In this document: positions 29,411-37,887 of the stretch, piece by piece
How the letters are laid out: each line of letters opens with the position of its first letter
Numbering within the stretch: position 1 is the stretch's first letter
Source of the DNA: Sphingomonas spermidinifaciens
GTDB taxonomy: Bacteria; Pseudomonadota; Alphaproteobacteria; Sphingomonadales; Sphingomonadaceae
Direction of reading: 5' to 3'
Assembly: GCF_002351485.1 (NCBI RefSeq)
Contig: NZ_NWMW01000002.1
Coordinates: forward strand, 682,001-746,000
DNA length: 64,000 bases
The notes under the pieces: generated by a model
Database searches by the model: none
Seen by the model: only the letters and a program-made list of their open reading frames with translations
What the model was told of the DNA's origin: nothing
Position numbers and translations under genes: made by a program

Positions 29411-30624
29411 GCCGCCAGCCCCGCACGGGCGAGCGGATCGGGCCGCGCGGGCGCATGGCCCAGCCCGGCGAGCACCGCGCGCCACTGGCCGGGAGGGACC
29501 GGATCGTCCTCGACCGGGGGCAGGCGGCCGCGGCGCGCGAACAGGTCCAGCCGGCGGGCGAGCATCGGCGAGACGGGCAGCGCGGCGGCGGCGGTCCAGA
29601 AGGCCCCTTCGCGATCGATCGTCGTCAGCGCGCGGGCATAATCGGCAGCGGCGTCGTGCTCGCTCTCGCCGCGGCGGTTGGCCTCGGCGATCTCGACGCC
29701 AAGCGGTGCACCAGCGGGCAGCATCGTGCTGAGGCGAAGCAGGCCGGACTGGACGAGCGCCAGGTCGAGCCGCGCGACGGGATCGGGGACGAACGCCGCC
29801 GGGCCGAGCGACACGACGTTGGCGGCCCAGCCGGTGCGGCGTCCTTGCGCGACGGGCGCGATCGCGCGGGGCTCGACCGCCGCTTCGGTGCGGAAACGCC
29901 GGCGCGCGGCGGCGGGGTCGGTGCCGGGGGCGAAGCCTGCCATGCCGCCGCCGATCCAGCCGAACGCGGCGGCACGCAAGCGCGTCTGCGGCTCGCGCGG
30001 GGCGGTGCCGATCGCGATCAGACCGGTCGCGGTCGGCGCGGGGCGGAGTGGCGCGGGCGAGAGGCCTGCCGACACATCGACGACCCAATCGGCTTCGACA
30101 CCGTGGCCGTCGGCGACCAGCCGGGCGATACCCCCATCGGATCGCCGTTCGATTCCGAGATGCGGGACGGCGCGTCGCTCGACCCCCAGCCGCGCGACAT
30201 GTGCGCCGAGCAGCCGGGCATAGGCGTCCGGATCGATCCGCGTCGGCGGGGCGGCGGGATCGGGCGCTGGGGCGAGCGGTCGGCGGCGGTCGGCGAGCCA
30301 GGCGTCGAGCTGCGGCTGCTCGATCAGTTCGGCATCTGCGGGCAAATCCCAGGGCGTCGGACCCGGCCAGCGTTCGAACCGCTCGCCGGAATGGCGGTGC
30401 GCACCGGCGGCGGCAAGCGCCTCGGGCCGCAGGCCGATGCGTGCATGAAACGCTTCGGCGACGGGCCACAGGCGCGCGCAATGGTCAATCGGCGCGGGCG
30501 GCGTCAACGGCGCCAGCCAGATCAAATGGCCGGGCGGCAGCATGCGGGCCAGCGCGGCGGCGGCGAGCAGGGCGGCGGTGCCGTCGCCGACCAGGATGAC
30601 GCGCGGCGGCACCTCAGGCGGCAT
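29407..30624 (-). CDS. Degenerate halogenase-fold flavoprotein-like protein (probable pseudoenzyme)
   Basis: The 405-residue protein starts at ATG 30624 (MPPEVPPRVILVGDGTAALLAAAALARML). It aligns by eye with the halogenases on each side: GDGTAA replaces GGGTAGW, DWVVDVSAG replaces DLxxDCSGF, WAANVVSLGPAAFVPDPVARL replaces WxGNVVxxGLASGFLEPLEST, and FWTAAAALPVSPMLARRLDLFARRGR replaces the C-terminal helix. The FKLGI lysine, HPFG, WxWxIP and the LEST glutamate are all missing. It overlaps its upstream neighbour by 11 bases and its downstream neighbour by four, so it is co-translated with two intact homologues. I infer a non-catalytic partner or a flavin reductase-like relict; function unknown. 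Confidence 0.8.
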   Translation of the reverse strand: MPPEVPPRVILVGDGTAALLAAAALARMLPPGHLIWLAPLTPPAPIDHCARLWPVAEAFHARIGLRPEALAAAGAHRHSGERFERWPGPTPWDLPADAELIEQPQLDAWLADRRRPLAPAPDPAAPPTRIDPDAYARLLGAHVARLGVERRAVPHLGIERRSDGGIARLVADGHGVEADWVVDVSAGLSPAPLRPAPTATGLIAIGTAPREPQTRLRAAAFGWIGGGMAGFAPGTDPAAARRRFRTEAAVEPRAIAPVAQGRRTGWAANVVSLGPAAFVPDPVARLDLALVQSGLLRLSTMLPAGAPLGVEIAEANRRGESEHDAAADYARALTTIDREGAFWTAAAALPVSPMLARRLDLFARRGRLPPVEDDPVPPGQWRAVLAGLGHAPARPDPLARAGLAA

Positions 30625-32101
30625 CCGCTGCACGCGCGTGCAGCCCGAGCGCGGCGGCATGGTCCGGCATCGCGGCGACGCGCGCCGCGAGATCGGCATC
30701 GAGCGCCGCCATCGCGCGACCCAGCCGGGCAGGATCGGCGGCGGCGGCGCGCGGATCGATCCCATGCGGCAGGATGCCCTGGCCGATCAGCACCGCTATC
30801 CAGCTCGGCTCGAGGAACAGGCCGTGCGAATATTGGGCGACACGGCCCGTCGCCCGCCACAGCTCGATCCGCTCGGCCAGCGTGTCGGGCAGCGTCAGCG
30901 CGCGCATGTCGCGCCAGAAGTCCGAATCGTCGCGCCGGGTGGCGGTGTAATGGAGGATCAGGAAGTCGCGGATGCGGTCATATTCGTGATCGACGCGGAC
31001 GTTGAACTCGGCGCGGTCGCGCGGGTCGATCGCGCCGTCGGGGAACAGCTCGACGAGCTCGGTGATCGCCATCTGCGCCAGATAGAGGCTGGTCGATTCG
31101 AGCGGTTCGAGGAAGCCGCTGGCCAGCCCCACCGACACGACGTTGCCCACCCAGCTTGCCCGGCGTCGCCCCGCCCGGAAGCGCAGCAGCCGCGGTTCGG
31201 CCAGGGCCGGGCCGTCCAGCGCCGCCGCGATCGCGTCGGCCGCGGCCTCGTCGGCCAGATGCGCGCTCGAATAGACATAGCCGTTGCCCACCCGGTGCTG
31301 CAGCGGGATGCGCCAGCGCCAGCCCGCCGCCATCGCGGTGGCGCGGGTATAGGGCTCGACCCGGCCGGCAGGCGCGGTGCAGGGGAGCGCGACGGCCCGG
31401 TCGCAGGGCAGCCAGCGCGACCAATCCTCCCACGGCGCGGCCAGCGCCCCTTCGATCAGGCGCGCGGCGAAGCCCGAGCAGTCGACGAACAGGTCGCCCA
31501 CGACCCGTCGCCCGTCGGCGAGGATCAGCGCCGCAACGTCGCCGCTTTCGCCATGCCGCTCGACGCCGACGACGCGCCCCTCGATGCGGACCGCGCCGTC
31601 CGCCTCGGCACGGGCGCGCAGGAACGGGGCGAAGCGCGTCGCGTCGAACTGATAGGCATAGCCATAGCCGGCATGATCGGCCGTCTCGGTGGGGTCGGGG
31701 TGCGCGAAACGGGCGGCGCGCGCCATGAGGCAAGGCAGGCTGAACCGCTCGAGCGGCGCCGGCGCCCCCGCACGCAGCCAGTAATGATGGAAGCCGACAT
31801 CGCCGATGGGCGCACCGAAGCTGCCGAAGGGGTGGATGTACGCCTCGCCTATCGCGCCGAAGTCGTGGAAATCGATGCCGAGCTTGAAGGTACCGAGCGT
31901 CTCCGCCATGAACGCGGCCTCGTCGATGCCCAGCCGCTGGTTGAAGGCGCGGATGTGCGGCAACGTCGCTTCGCCCACACCGACGATTCCGATCTCGGCC
32001 GATTCGACGAGGGTTACTTCGGTTTCCCGGCCGAGCAGGCGCGCGAGCCCCGCCGCCGTCATCCAGCCCGCGGTGCCGCCCCCCAAGATGACCGTTCGCA
32101 T
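30614..32101 (-). CDS. FAD-dependent tryptophan-halogenase family protein (copy 2)
   Basis: The 495-residue protein starts at ATG 32101 (MRTVILGGGTAGWMTAAGLARLLG), with GGAGAG ten bases upstream; the frame reaches to 32134. Motifs: FAD-binding GGGTAGW, VGVGEATLPHIRAFN, GTFKLGIDFHDFG with the candidate lysine, HPFGSFG, DLFVDCSGF, GWRWRIPLQHRVGNG (WxWxIP), and SGFLEPLESTS. All catalytic positions expected for flavin-dependent halogenases are present. It is the first gene of a three-gene operon divergent from a TonB receptor, so the halogenase set is probably co-regulated with substrate uptake. Confidence 0.92.
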   Translation of the reverse strand: MRTVILGGGTAGWMTAAGLARLLGRETEVTLVESAEIGIVGVGEATLPHIRAFNQRLGIDEAAFMAETLGTFKLGIDFHDFGAIGEAYIHPFGSFGAPIGDVGFHHYWLRAGAPAPLERFSLPCLMARAARFAHPDPTETADHAGYGYAYQFDATRFAPFLRARAEADGAVRIEGRVVGVERHGESGDVAALILADGRRVVGDLFVDCSGFAARLIEGALAAPWEDWSRWLPCDRAVALPCTAPAGRVEPYTRATAMAAGWRWRIPLQHRVGNGYVYSSAHLADEAAADAIAAALDGPALAEPRLLRFRAGRRRASWVGNVVSVGLASGFLEPLESTSLYLAQMAITELVELFPDGAIDPRDRAEFNVRVDHEYDRIRDFLILHYTATRRDDSDFWRDMRALTLPDTLAERIELWRATGRVAQYSHGLFLEPSWIAVLIGQGILPHGIDPRAAAADPARLGRAMAALDADLAARVAAMPDHAAALGLHARAADAA

Positions 32102-32266
32102 CCTTGTCCGCTCTCCTACTTCCAACTTGTCCAACCAAGTTTATTAAATCAATTTTCTTTTATGGCTTGTCGCGTTTCGTCGCGATGATATGACGATACG
32201 GCACGGTGCAGCCGCGCGACCGGGATCGGCGATCAACGCCGGCCGGCGATGACAAAGGGGATGGAC
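32102..32266. promoter_or_regulatory. Divergent control region, halogenase operon / TonB receptor 1
   Basis: The 165-base gap separates two divergent transcription units. Its left half is A/T-rich (TTTATTAAATCAATTTTC at 32139-32156), unlike the surrounding DNA, which is typical for promoters and operators. No convincing -35/-10 pair was found by eye. The GATTTAATAAA read on the minus strand resembles the GATTAAATAAA of the palindrome at 43535-43553, upstream of the second receptor. Confidence 0.45.
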
Positions 32267-35200
32267 ATGAAGGGGATGACGATTCGACAGGCTGGGCTCC
32301 GCCTGGCAGCGGGCGTGTCGGTGGTGGCGATGATCGGGCACGGGGCCGCCTCCGCACAGACCGCGCCGCAGACTGAACCCGCGCCGCCGCCGGCGAGCAC
32401 CGACCTTTCTTCCGAGGACCAGGCGGTAGGCGACATCGTCGTCACCGGCATCCGCGCCAGCTTGGCCAACGCGCAGGAGATCAAGCGCCGGTCCGATACC
32501 ATTGTCGATGCGATCACCGCCGAGGATATCGGCGCGCTGCCCGACCGCTCGATCAACGAGGCGTTGCAGCGCGTGCCCGGCGTCTCGATCGACCGGTTCG
32601 CCGCACCCAACGATTCGCAGCATTTCTCGGTCGAGGGCTCGGGCGTCCAGATCCGCGGCCTCACCTACACCCGTGGCGAGTTCAACGGCCGGGACACCTT
32701 CGCGGTCAGCGCCGGCCGTGACATCGGCTATAATGACATTCCCGCCGAGCTGGCGGGGTCGGTCGAGGTGTTCAAGAACGCGACCGCCGACCTGATCGAG
32801 GGCGGGATCGCCGGCACCGTCAGCATCAACACGCGCAAGCCCTTCGACAGCAACGACCGCATCCTGTACCTGTCGGGAGCGATGAGCTGGGGCGACTTGG
32901 AGCAGCGCGGCGAGGGGTCGTTCGCGGGGCTGTTCAGCAACCAGTGGACGGTCGGTGACGGGCACCGTTTGGGCCTGCTCGTCGGCGGCAGCTTCTTCCA
33001 GCAGCGCAGCCGCGCCGATTCGGTGTTCGTCTCGTCGTTCCTGCCGCGCTTCAACGCACCCGACGACGGCGTCGATGGCTATGCGCCCGACGGGGTCGAT
33101 TTCCAGGGATCGCAGTTCGACGGCGTGACCTGCGACGGGAACAACCCGAATGAAGGGCGGCTCATCAATGCGGGCACGCCGTACCAGCTGCGCGTCTGCG
33201 ACAATTTTCCGACGCCCGCGGGCTTCGACACCGTCTATACGCCGAGCGGCGCGGGCTTCCGCCAGCAAAGCTTCAACACCAAGCGCAACAGCATCACCGC
33301 GTCGGCGCAGTTCGAGACCGCCGACAAGCGCCTGTTGCTGACGGCGCAGTATCTGCGCGCGCAGTCGATCGAGAGCTGGGTCGATCGCACGGTCGAGCCG
33401 AACATCTATTACAACGATATCGGCAACACCTATCCCGCCGGGTACATCAACCAGGACGGGTTTCCGTTCAATCCGAACGCCAACTACACGTTCAACGACG
33501 ACGGCGTGTTCACCTCGGGCACGATCGTCCGCCGCGGCAATCTTCAGGCGCGCAACACGCCGAACAACCCGTGCATCATCCCGAACAACGGCTTCCCCTA
33601 TACCTCGACCTATTGCCCCTATGAGCAGTTCGTGAATCCGGGCGGCATCAACACGGCGTCGACCAACCGCTATTTCTACTCCAAGTCGACCAACCAGGAT
33701 GCCGCGTTCAACGTCAAGTTCGCCGCGACCGATCGGCTGCGCTTCAACTTCGACGCGCAATACGCCAAGTCAGAGGCCGAGGGCACCGACGACATCGTCG
33801 ACATCTACACCTTCTCGAACGTGTCGATCGACCTGACCGGCGGGCTGCCCAATGTCAGCTTCGTCACCCCGGGCTTCGACACCGCCAGCTATTTCGGGAG
33901 CCCGAACAGCTGGTTCTACAACAACGCCTTCAACAACCGATCGATCAACGACGGCGACGAGTACGCCTTCCGCGGCGACCTGGAATACGACGTCTCGGAC
34001 GACAGCTTCCTGCGCAAGGTGCGCGTCGGCGGCCGCTATTCGAAGCGGCAGCAGACGGTGCGGACCAACGACTACAACAACTGGGGGTCGCTGTCGGCGA
34101 CCTGGGTCGATCAGGGGCCGCGCTTCGTGTCGGTCACGCCGGACGCGATCAGCACGAACAATTTCGAGGGCTTCTTCCGCGGCGATGCCAGCGTGCCGAG
34201 CGTGCCGGCGATCAACGAGGCGACGTTGCGCGATCATGACGCGCTGATGGACCTGCTGCGCCGGGCCAAGGACCCGTCGGGCCAGTTCTCCTACACTCCG
34301 CTCGAGGATCGCACGCCCGCCAGCGGGCTCAATGCGCTGATCGAGGGCTATTTCCAGCCCAACGAAGTCTATGTGAACAGCGAGGAGACGATCGCCGCCT
34401 ATGCCCGCGCCGATTTCGGCGCCGACTTCGACGGTGGCTCGCGCTTCTCGGGCAATGTCGGCGTGCGGTGGGTGCGGACCACCGACGAGGCGGCGGGCGC
34501 GATCAACTATCCGCAGCGCAACCAGGTGCTGCCGAACGGCTTCGCTGATTTCGCCAGCTTCTGCGCCGAGCAGACCGAGGTCGATCCCAATACCGGCCAG
34601 GCACCGCCCACGTCGCAGATCCCCGCGCTCTGCCGTCCGGGCGTGACCGCCGCCCAGCAGGCGGCGGCACTTGCCTTCGCCAACGGTGCTTCGGTGCCGC
34701 AGGTGGCGACGCAGACCTTCGACAACTGGCTCCCCAGCCTCAATCTGCGGTTCGATGTCAACGACAAGCTGACGTTCCGCTTCGCCGCGTCGAAGGCGAT
34801 CAATCGCCCCAATTTCGGCGACCTCAGAAACTTTGTCTCGCTGGGCTTCAACGGCAATACCGGCGTGTTCGAAGCGCGGGCGAGCAACCCGTTCCTGCAG
34901 CCGATCAAGTCCGACCAGTTCGACCTGTCGGCCGAATGGTATTTCGCGCGCGTGGGCTCGCTAACCGCGACCTTGTTCTACAAGAACCTGACCGACGTTA
35001 TCGTCCAGAACAGCGGCTTTACCCGCGACTTCGAAAATGGCGGCTCGACCTACGCGCTGCAGCTGACAGGTCCGGCCAATGCCGAGGGGTCGAGCAAGAT
35101 CAAGGGGATCGAGGTCGCCTATCAGCAGACCTACGACTTCCTGCCCGGTGCGCTCGGGGGTCTCGGCATCCAGGCGGCGTACACCTATATCGATGCCGGT

Positions 35201-35650
35201 AACGTCATCCTGTCGCCGCCCGATTTCCGCCCCTCCACCGACCCGACCCCGAACGAGGGCGACGGCAACCAGCCGCCGCAGGACATTACTGGCCTGTACG
35301 ACAACCTGCCGCTTCCGCAGCTGTCGAAGCACAATGTCAACACGTCGATCTTCTTCGACAAATACGGCATCTATGCGCGGCTGGCCTATAACTGGCGGTC
35401 GAAGTTCCTGCTGAGCAACCGCGACTGCTGTTTCCCGTTCCTGCCGGTGTACAGCCTGCCAACGGACTCGGCGGATGCCGCGTTCTTCTATACGGTCAAT
35501 CAGAACTTCAAGATCGGCCTGACCGTCAACAATCTGTTCGATTACAAGATCAGGACGAGCTTCGTCCTGAACGGTGACGGGCTAGAGGCGCCGCGCTCGT
35601 TCTTCAAGAGCGATCGCCAATTCCAGCTCAGCGTCCGCCTGACGCTGTGA
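32267..35650 (+). CDS. TonB-dependent receptor (copy 1)
   Basis: An outer-membrane receptor that imports a large substrate, probably an oligosaccharide, using TonB energy. The 1,127-residue protein starts at ATG 32267, preceded by AAAGGGG (32254-32260); ATGs at 32249 and 32261 are in frame. A signal peptide (MKGMTIRQAGLRLAAGVSVVAMIGHGAASAQ) is followed by a TonB box-like GDIVVTGIRASL near residue 62, the plug (DTIVDAITAEDIGALPDRSINEALQRVPGVSIDRF, VQIRGLTYTRGEFNGRD) and a long 22-strand barrel that ends with aromatic/charged FQLSVRLTL. This plug type is typical of carbohydrate receptors of sphingomonads and Caulobacter. The GH26 gene follows directly. Confidence 0.95.
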   Translation: MKGMTIRQAGLRLAAGVSVVAMIGHGAASAQTAPQTEPAPPPASTDLSSEDQAVGDIVVTGIRASLANAQEIKRRSDTIVDAITAEDIGALPDRSINEALQRVPGVSIDRFAAPNDSQHFSVEGSGVQIRGLTYTRGEFNGRDTFAVSAGRDIGYNDIPAELAGSVEVFKNATADLIEGGIAGTVSINTRKPFDSNDRILYLSGAMSWGDLEQRGEGSFAGLFSNQWTVGDGHRLGLLVGGSFFQQRSRADSVFVSSFLPRFNAPDDGVDGYAPDGVDFQGSQFDGVTCDGNNPNEGRLINAGTPYQLRVCDNFPTPAGFDTVYTPSGAGFRQQSFNTKRNSITASAQFETADKRLLLTAQYLRAQSIESWVDRTVEPNIYYNDIGNTYPAGYINQDGFPFNPNANYTFNDDGVFTSGTIVRRGNLQARNTPNNPCIIPNNGFPYTSTYCPYEQFVNPGGINTASTNRYFYSKSTNQDAAFNVKFAATDRLRFNFDAQYAKSEAEGTDDIVDIYTFSNVSIDLTGGLPNVSFVTPGFDTASYFGSPNSWFYNNAFNNRSINDGDEYAFRGDLEYDVSDDSFLRKVRVGGRYSKRQQTVRTNDYNNWGSLSATWVDQGPRFVSVTPDAISTNNFEGFFRGDASVPSVPAINEATLRDHDALMDLLRRAKDPSGQFSYTPLEDRTPASGLNALIEGYFQPNEVYVNSEETIAAYARADFGADFDGGSRFSGNVGVRWVRTTDEAAGAINYPQRNQVLPNGFADFASFCAEQTEVDPNTGQAPPTSQIPALCRPGVTAAQQAAALAFANGASVPQVATQTFDNWLPSLNLRFDVNDKLTFRFAASKAINRPNFGDLRNFVSLGFNGNTGVFEARASNPFLQPIKSDQFDLSAEWYFARVGSLTATLFYKNLTDVIVQNSGFTRDFENGGSTYALQLTGPANAEGSSKIKGIEVAYQQTYDFLPGALGGLGIQAAYTYIDAGNVILSPPDFRPSTDPTPNEGDGNQPPQDITGLYDNLPLPQLSKHNVNTSIFFDKYGIYARLAYNWRSKFLLSNRDCCFPFLPVYSLPTDSADAAFFYTVNQNFKIGLTVNNLFDYKIRTSFVLNGDGLEAPRSFFKSDRQFQLSVRLTL

Positions 35651-35652
35651 CG

Positions 35653-36828
35653 ATGCGCGAGCGGGGATGGATGCGCGCGGCGCTGGCCGCGGGACTGATG
35701 CTGGCGGGGTGTGCGACCACCCCGCCGGCGGCGCCCCGTGCCGCCGGGGATGCGCCGGCCGGCACCGCCGATCGTGCGGCGACGCGCGAGACGCAGGCGC
35801 TGTTCGCCTCGCTGCGTAGCATCGCGCCTCGGGCGACGCTGTTCGGCCACCAGGACACGCTCGCTTACGGCTATCGCTGGCGCGGCGAGGCCGATCGGTC
35901 GGACGTCAAGGACGTCGCCGGCTGTTTCCCCGCGGTCTATGGCTGGGACTTGAACGGCGCGCTCACGAAGGGCGGCGATGCGATCGACCCGGCGGGCGCG
36001 GCACGGCTGCGCGGCTTCATCGAGCAGGGGTACGCACGCGGCGGAGTCGTCACCCTGTCCTGGCATCAGGGCAATCCCGCCAATGGCGGCGACGCCTGGA
36101 ACGTCGCCGCGCCGGCGGTGTCGCGCATCCTGCCCGGCGGCGACCTGCACGATCGCTACATGGCTCGGCTGGATGCCGCGGCCGAGTTCCTCGCCAGCCT
36201 GAAGGCGGCCGACGGCACGCCGATCCCGGTGATCTTCCGCCCCTGGCACGAGCATAGCGGCAGCTGGTTCTGGTGGGGCCGCGACCATGCCACGGCGGCC
36301 GAGTTCAAGGCGCTGTGGCGGATGACGGTGACGCACCTGCGCGACCGGCGGGGTCTGCGCAACCTGCTCTACGCCTATTCGACCGACGTGTTCGACAGCG
36401 CTATCGACTATCTGGAGCGCTATCCCGGCGACGACGTGATCGACGTGCTCGGCTATGACGACTATCACTCGATCAAGTCGGCGGCGACGCGGGACGTGTT
36501 CGCCAACCGCCTGCGCACGCTCGTCCGGCTGGCGCGCGAGCGCGGCAAGGTTGCCGCGCTCACCGAAACCGGGCTGGAGGCGATCCCCGATCCCCAATGG
36601 TGGACCGGCGTGCTCGGCCGCGGGATCGACACCGATGCCGACACGCGCGGCATCGCCTGGGTGCTGGTCTGGCGCAACGCCAATCCATCCTTCGACCGCA
36701 AGGAGCATTTCTACGCCCCCTATCCGGGCCAGGCGAGTGCTGCCGATTTCAAGGCGTTCACCGACCGCCCCGACATCCTGCTCGAGTGCGAGCTCCCCGA
36801 TCTTTACGCCCGCGCCGCGGCGCAATGA
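35653..36828 (+). CDS. Glycoside hydrolase family 26 lipoprotein (beta-mannanase-like)
   Basis: GH26 enzymes mostly hydrolyse beta-1,4-mannan. The 391-residue protein starts at ATG 35653, two bases after the receptor stop. MRERGWMRAALAAGLMLAGC gives a lipobox (LAGC), so it is a lipoprotein, probably at the outer membrane. The (beta/alpha)8 domain shows LFGHQDTLAYGYRW, VYGWDLNG, VVTLSWHQGNP, the acid/base Glu in FRPWHEHSGSWFWWG near residue 198 (family WHEMxGxWFWWG), and the nucleophile Glu in AALTETGLEAI near residue 302. Both catalytic residues are present. Its stop codon overlaps the start of the kinase gene. Substrate is inferred from family and neighbours. Confidence 0.93.
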   Translation: MRERGWMRAALAAGLMLAGCATTPPAAPRAAGDAPAGTADRAATRETQALFASLRSIAPRATLFGHQDTLAYGYRWRGEADRSDVKDVAGCFPAVYGWDLNGALTKGGDAIDPAGAARLRGFIEQGYARGGVVTLSWHQGNPANGGDAWNVAAPAVSRILPGGDLHDRYMARLDAAAEFLASLKAADGTPIPVIFRPWHEHSGSWFWWGRDHATAAEFKALWRMTVTHLRDRRGLRNLLYAYSTDVFDSAIDYLERYPGDDVIDVLGYDDYHSIKSAATRDVFANRLRTLVRLARERGKVAALTETGLEAIPDPQWWTGVLGRGIDTDADTRGIAWVLVWRNANPSFDRKEHFYAPYPGQASAADFKAFTDRPDILLECELPDLYARAAAQ

Positions 36829-37817
36829 CATCCGCCGCGCCGGAATCGCCGGCCCATCAGACTGGTGACGACGACATGACCGTGCTGCCCTCCCGAACGC
36901 TTATCATTCCGCCAGAGGGGGTGTCGCTGCTGGCGGGGGTCGAGCTGGGCGGGACCAAGTGCATCTGCGTGCTGGCGACCCCCGACGGGCTGATCGTCGA
37001 TCAGGCGACGGTGCCGACGACCCGCCCCGACGCGACGCTGGGTGCGATCGAGCGCGTCCTCGACGGCTGGCGATCGGCCGGCGGGTTCGCGGCGCTGGGC
37101 GTCGCGTCGTTCGGCCCGGTGCGGCTTGCGGCCGGCACCGCCGATTGGGGGCACATCACCTCGACCAGCAAGCCCGGCTGGCAGCAGACCGATGTCGCCG
37201 CGCGGCTGTCGCGGCGTTACGGCGTGCCCGTCGCCTTCGACACCGACGTCAACGGCGCCGCGCTGGCAGAGGCAAAATGGGGCGCGGCGCTGGGGCTGTC
37301 AGACTTCGCCTATGTGACGCTGGGGACCGGGGTGGGCGTGGGCCTGATCGTCCATGGCCGGGCGACGCGCGGGATCGGCCATTGCGAGCTCGGCCATATG
37401 CGCGTGCCGCGCCTGCCCGGCGACGACTGGCCGGGAAGCTGTCCCTTCCACGGCGATTGTGTCGAGGGGCTGGCGTCAGGCACCGCGATTCATGCGCGGC
37501 TGGGTTCGACGCCGCTGAGCGACATCGGCGACGATCACCCGGTCTGGGACGGGGTGGTGGAGGCCGCCGCGCAGCTTTGCCAGGCGATCGTGCTGGCGAC
37601 GGGGGTCGCGCGCATCCTGATCGGCGGCGGCGTCGCCAACGGGCGGCCGTTCCTGTTGCCGCGGATCGATGCGCGGCTGCGCGCGATCGTCGCGGGCTAT
37701 GTCGAGCTGCCGCCGGCACCGTTCGTGACCGCGCCGGCGCTGGGCGATGCGGCGGGGCCGCTGGGCCCGATCGCGATGGCGGCGGCGCTCGCGACGATAG
37801 CGGCCAAAACCGCTTGA
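36825..37817 (+). CDS. ROK-family sugar kinase (fructokinase/mannokinase-like)
   Basis: The 330-residue product starts at ATG 36825, coupled to the GH26 stop (ATGA); ATG 36876 is an alternative. The kinase domain begins LAGVELGGTKCICVLA (phosphate-binding DxGGTK type, with Glu) and contains FDTDVNGAALAEAKWGAALG (catalytic Asp in TDVNGAA), VTLGTGVGVGLIVHG, and the ROK zinc-binding segment GHCELGHMRVPRL...CPFHGDCVEGLASG. It would phosphorylate fructose or mannose released from the imported glycan at C6. Length is normal for fructokinases of this family. Confidence 0.9.
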   Translation: MTSAAPESPAHQTGDDDMTVLPSRTLIIPPEGVSLLAGVELGGTKCICVLATPDGLIVDQATVPTTRPDATLGAIERVLDGWRSAGGFAALGVASFGPVRLAAGTADWGHITSTSKPGWQQTDVAARLSRRYGVPVAFDTDVNGAALAEAKWGAALGLSDFAYVTLGTGVGVGLIVHGRATRGIGHCELGHMRVPRLPGDDWPGSCPFHGDCVEGLASGTAIHARLGSTPLSDIGDDHPVWDGVVEAAAQLCQAIVLATGVARILIGGGVANGRPFLLPRIDARLRAIVAGYVELPPAPFVTAPALGDAAGPLGPIAMAAALATIAAKTA

Positions 37818-37887
37818 TCGCGCCCCTGCCATTTCGCACAACCCCATCAATCATAAAAACGATCGCTTAAAGAGAGGTTGCTGGCCG

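Noticed and set aside
29411..30481. N-terminal extension of halogenase copy 1 to 867 codons
   Set aside because: The extension overlaps the 405-aa gene in another frame, is Arg-rich and motif-free; the FAD motif starts right after ATG 29410.
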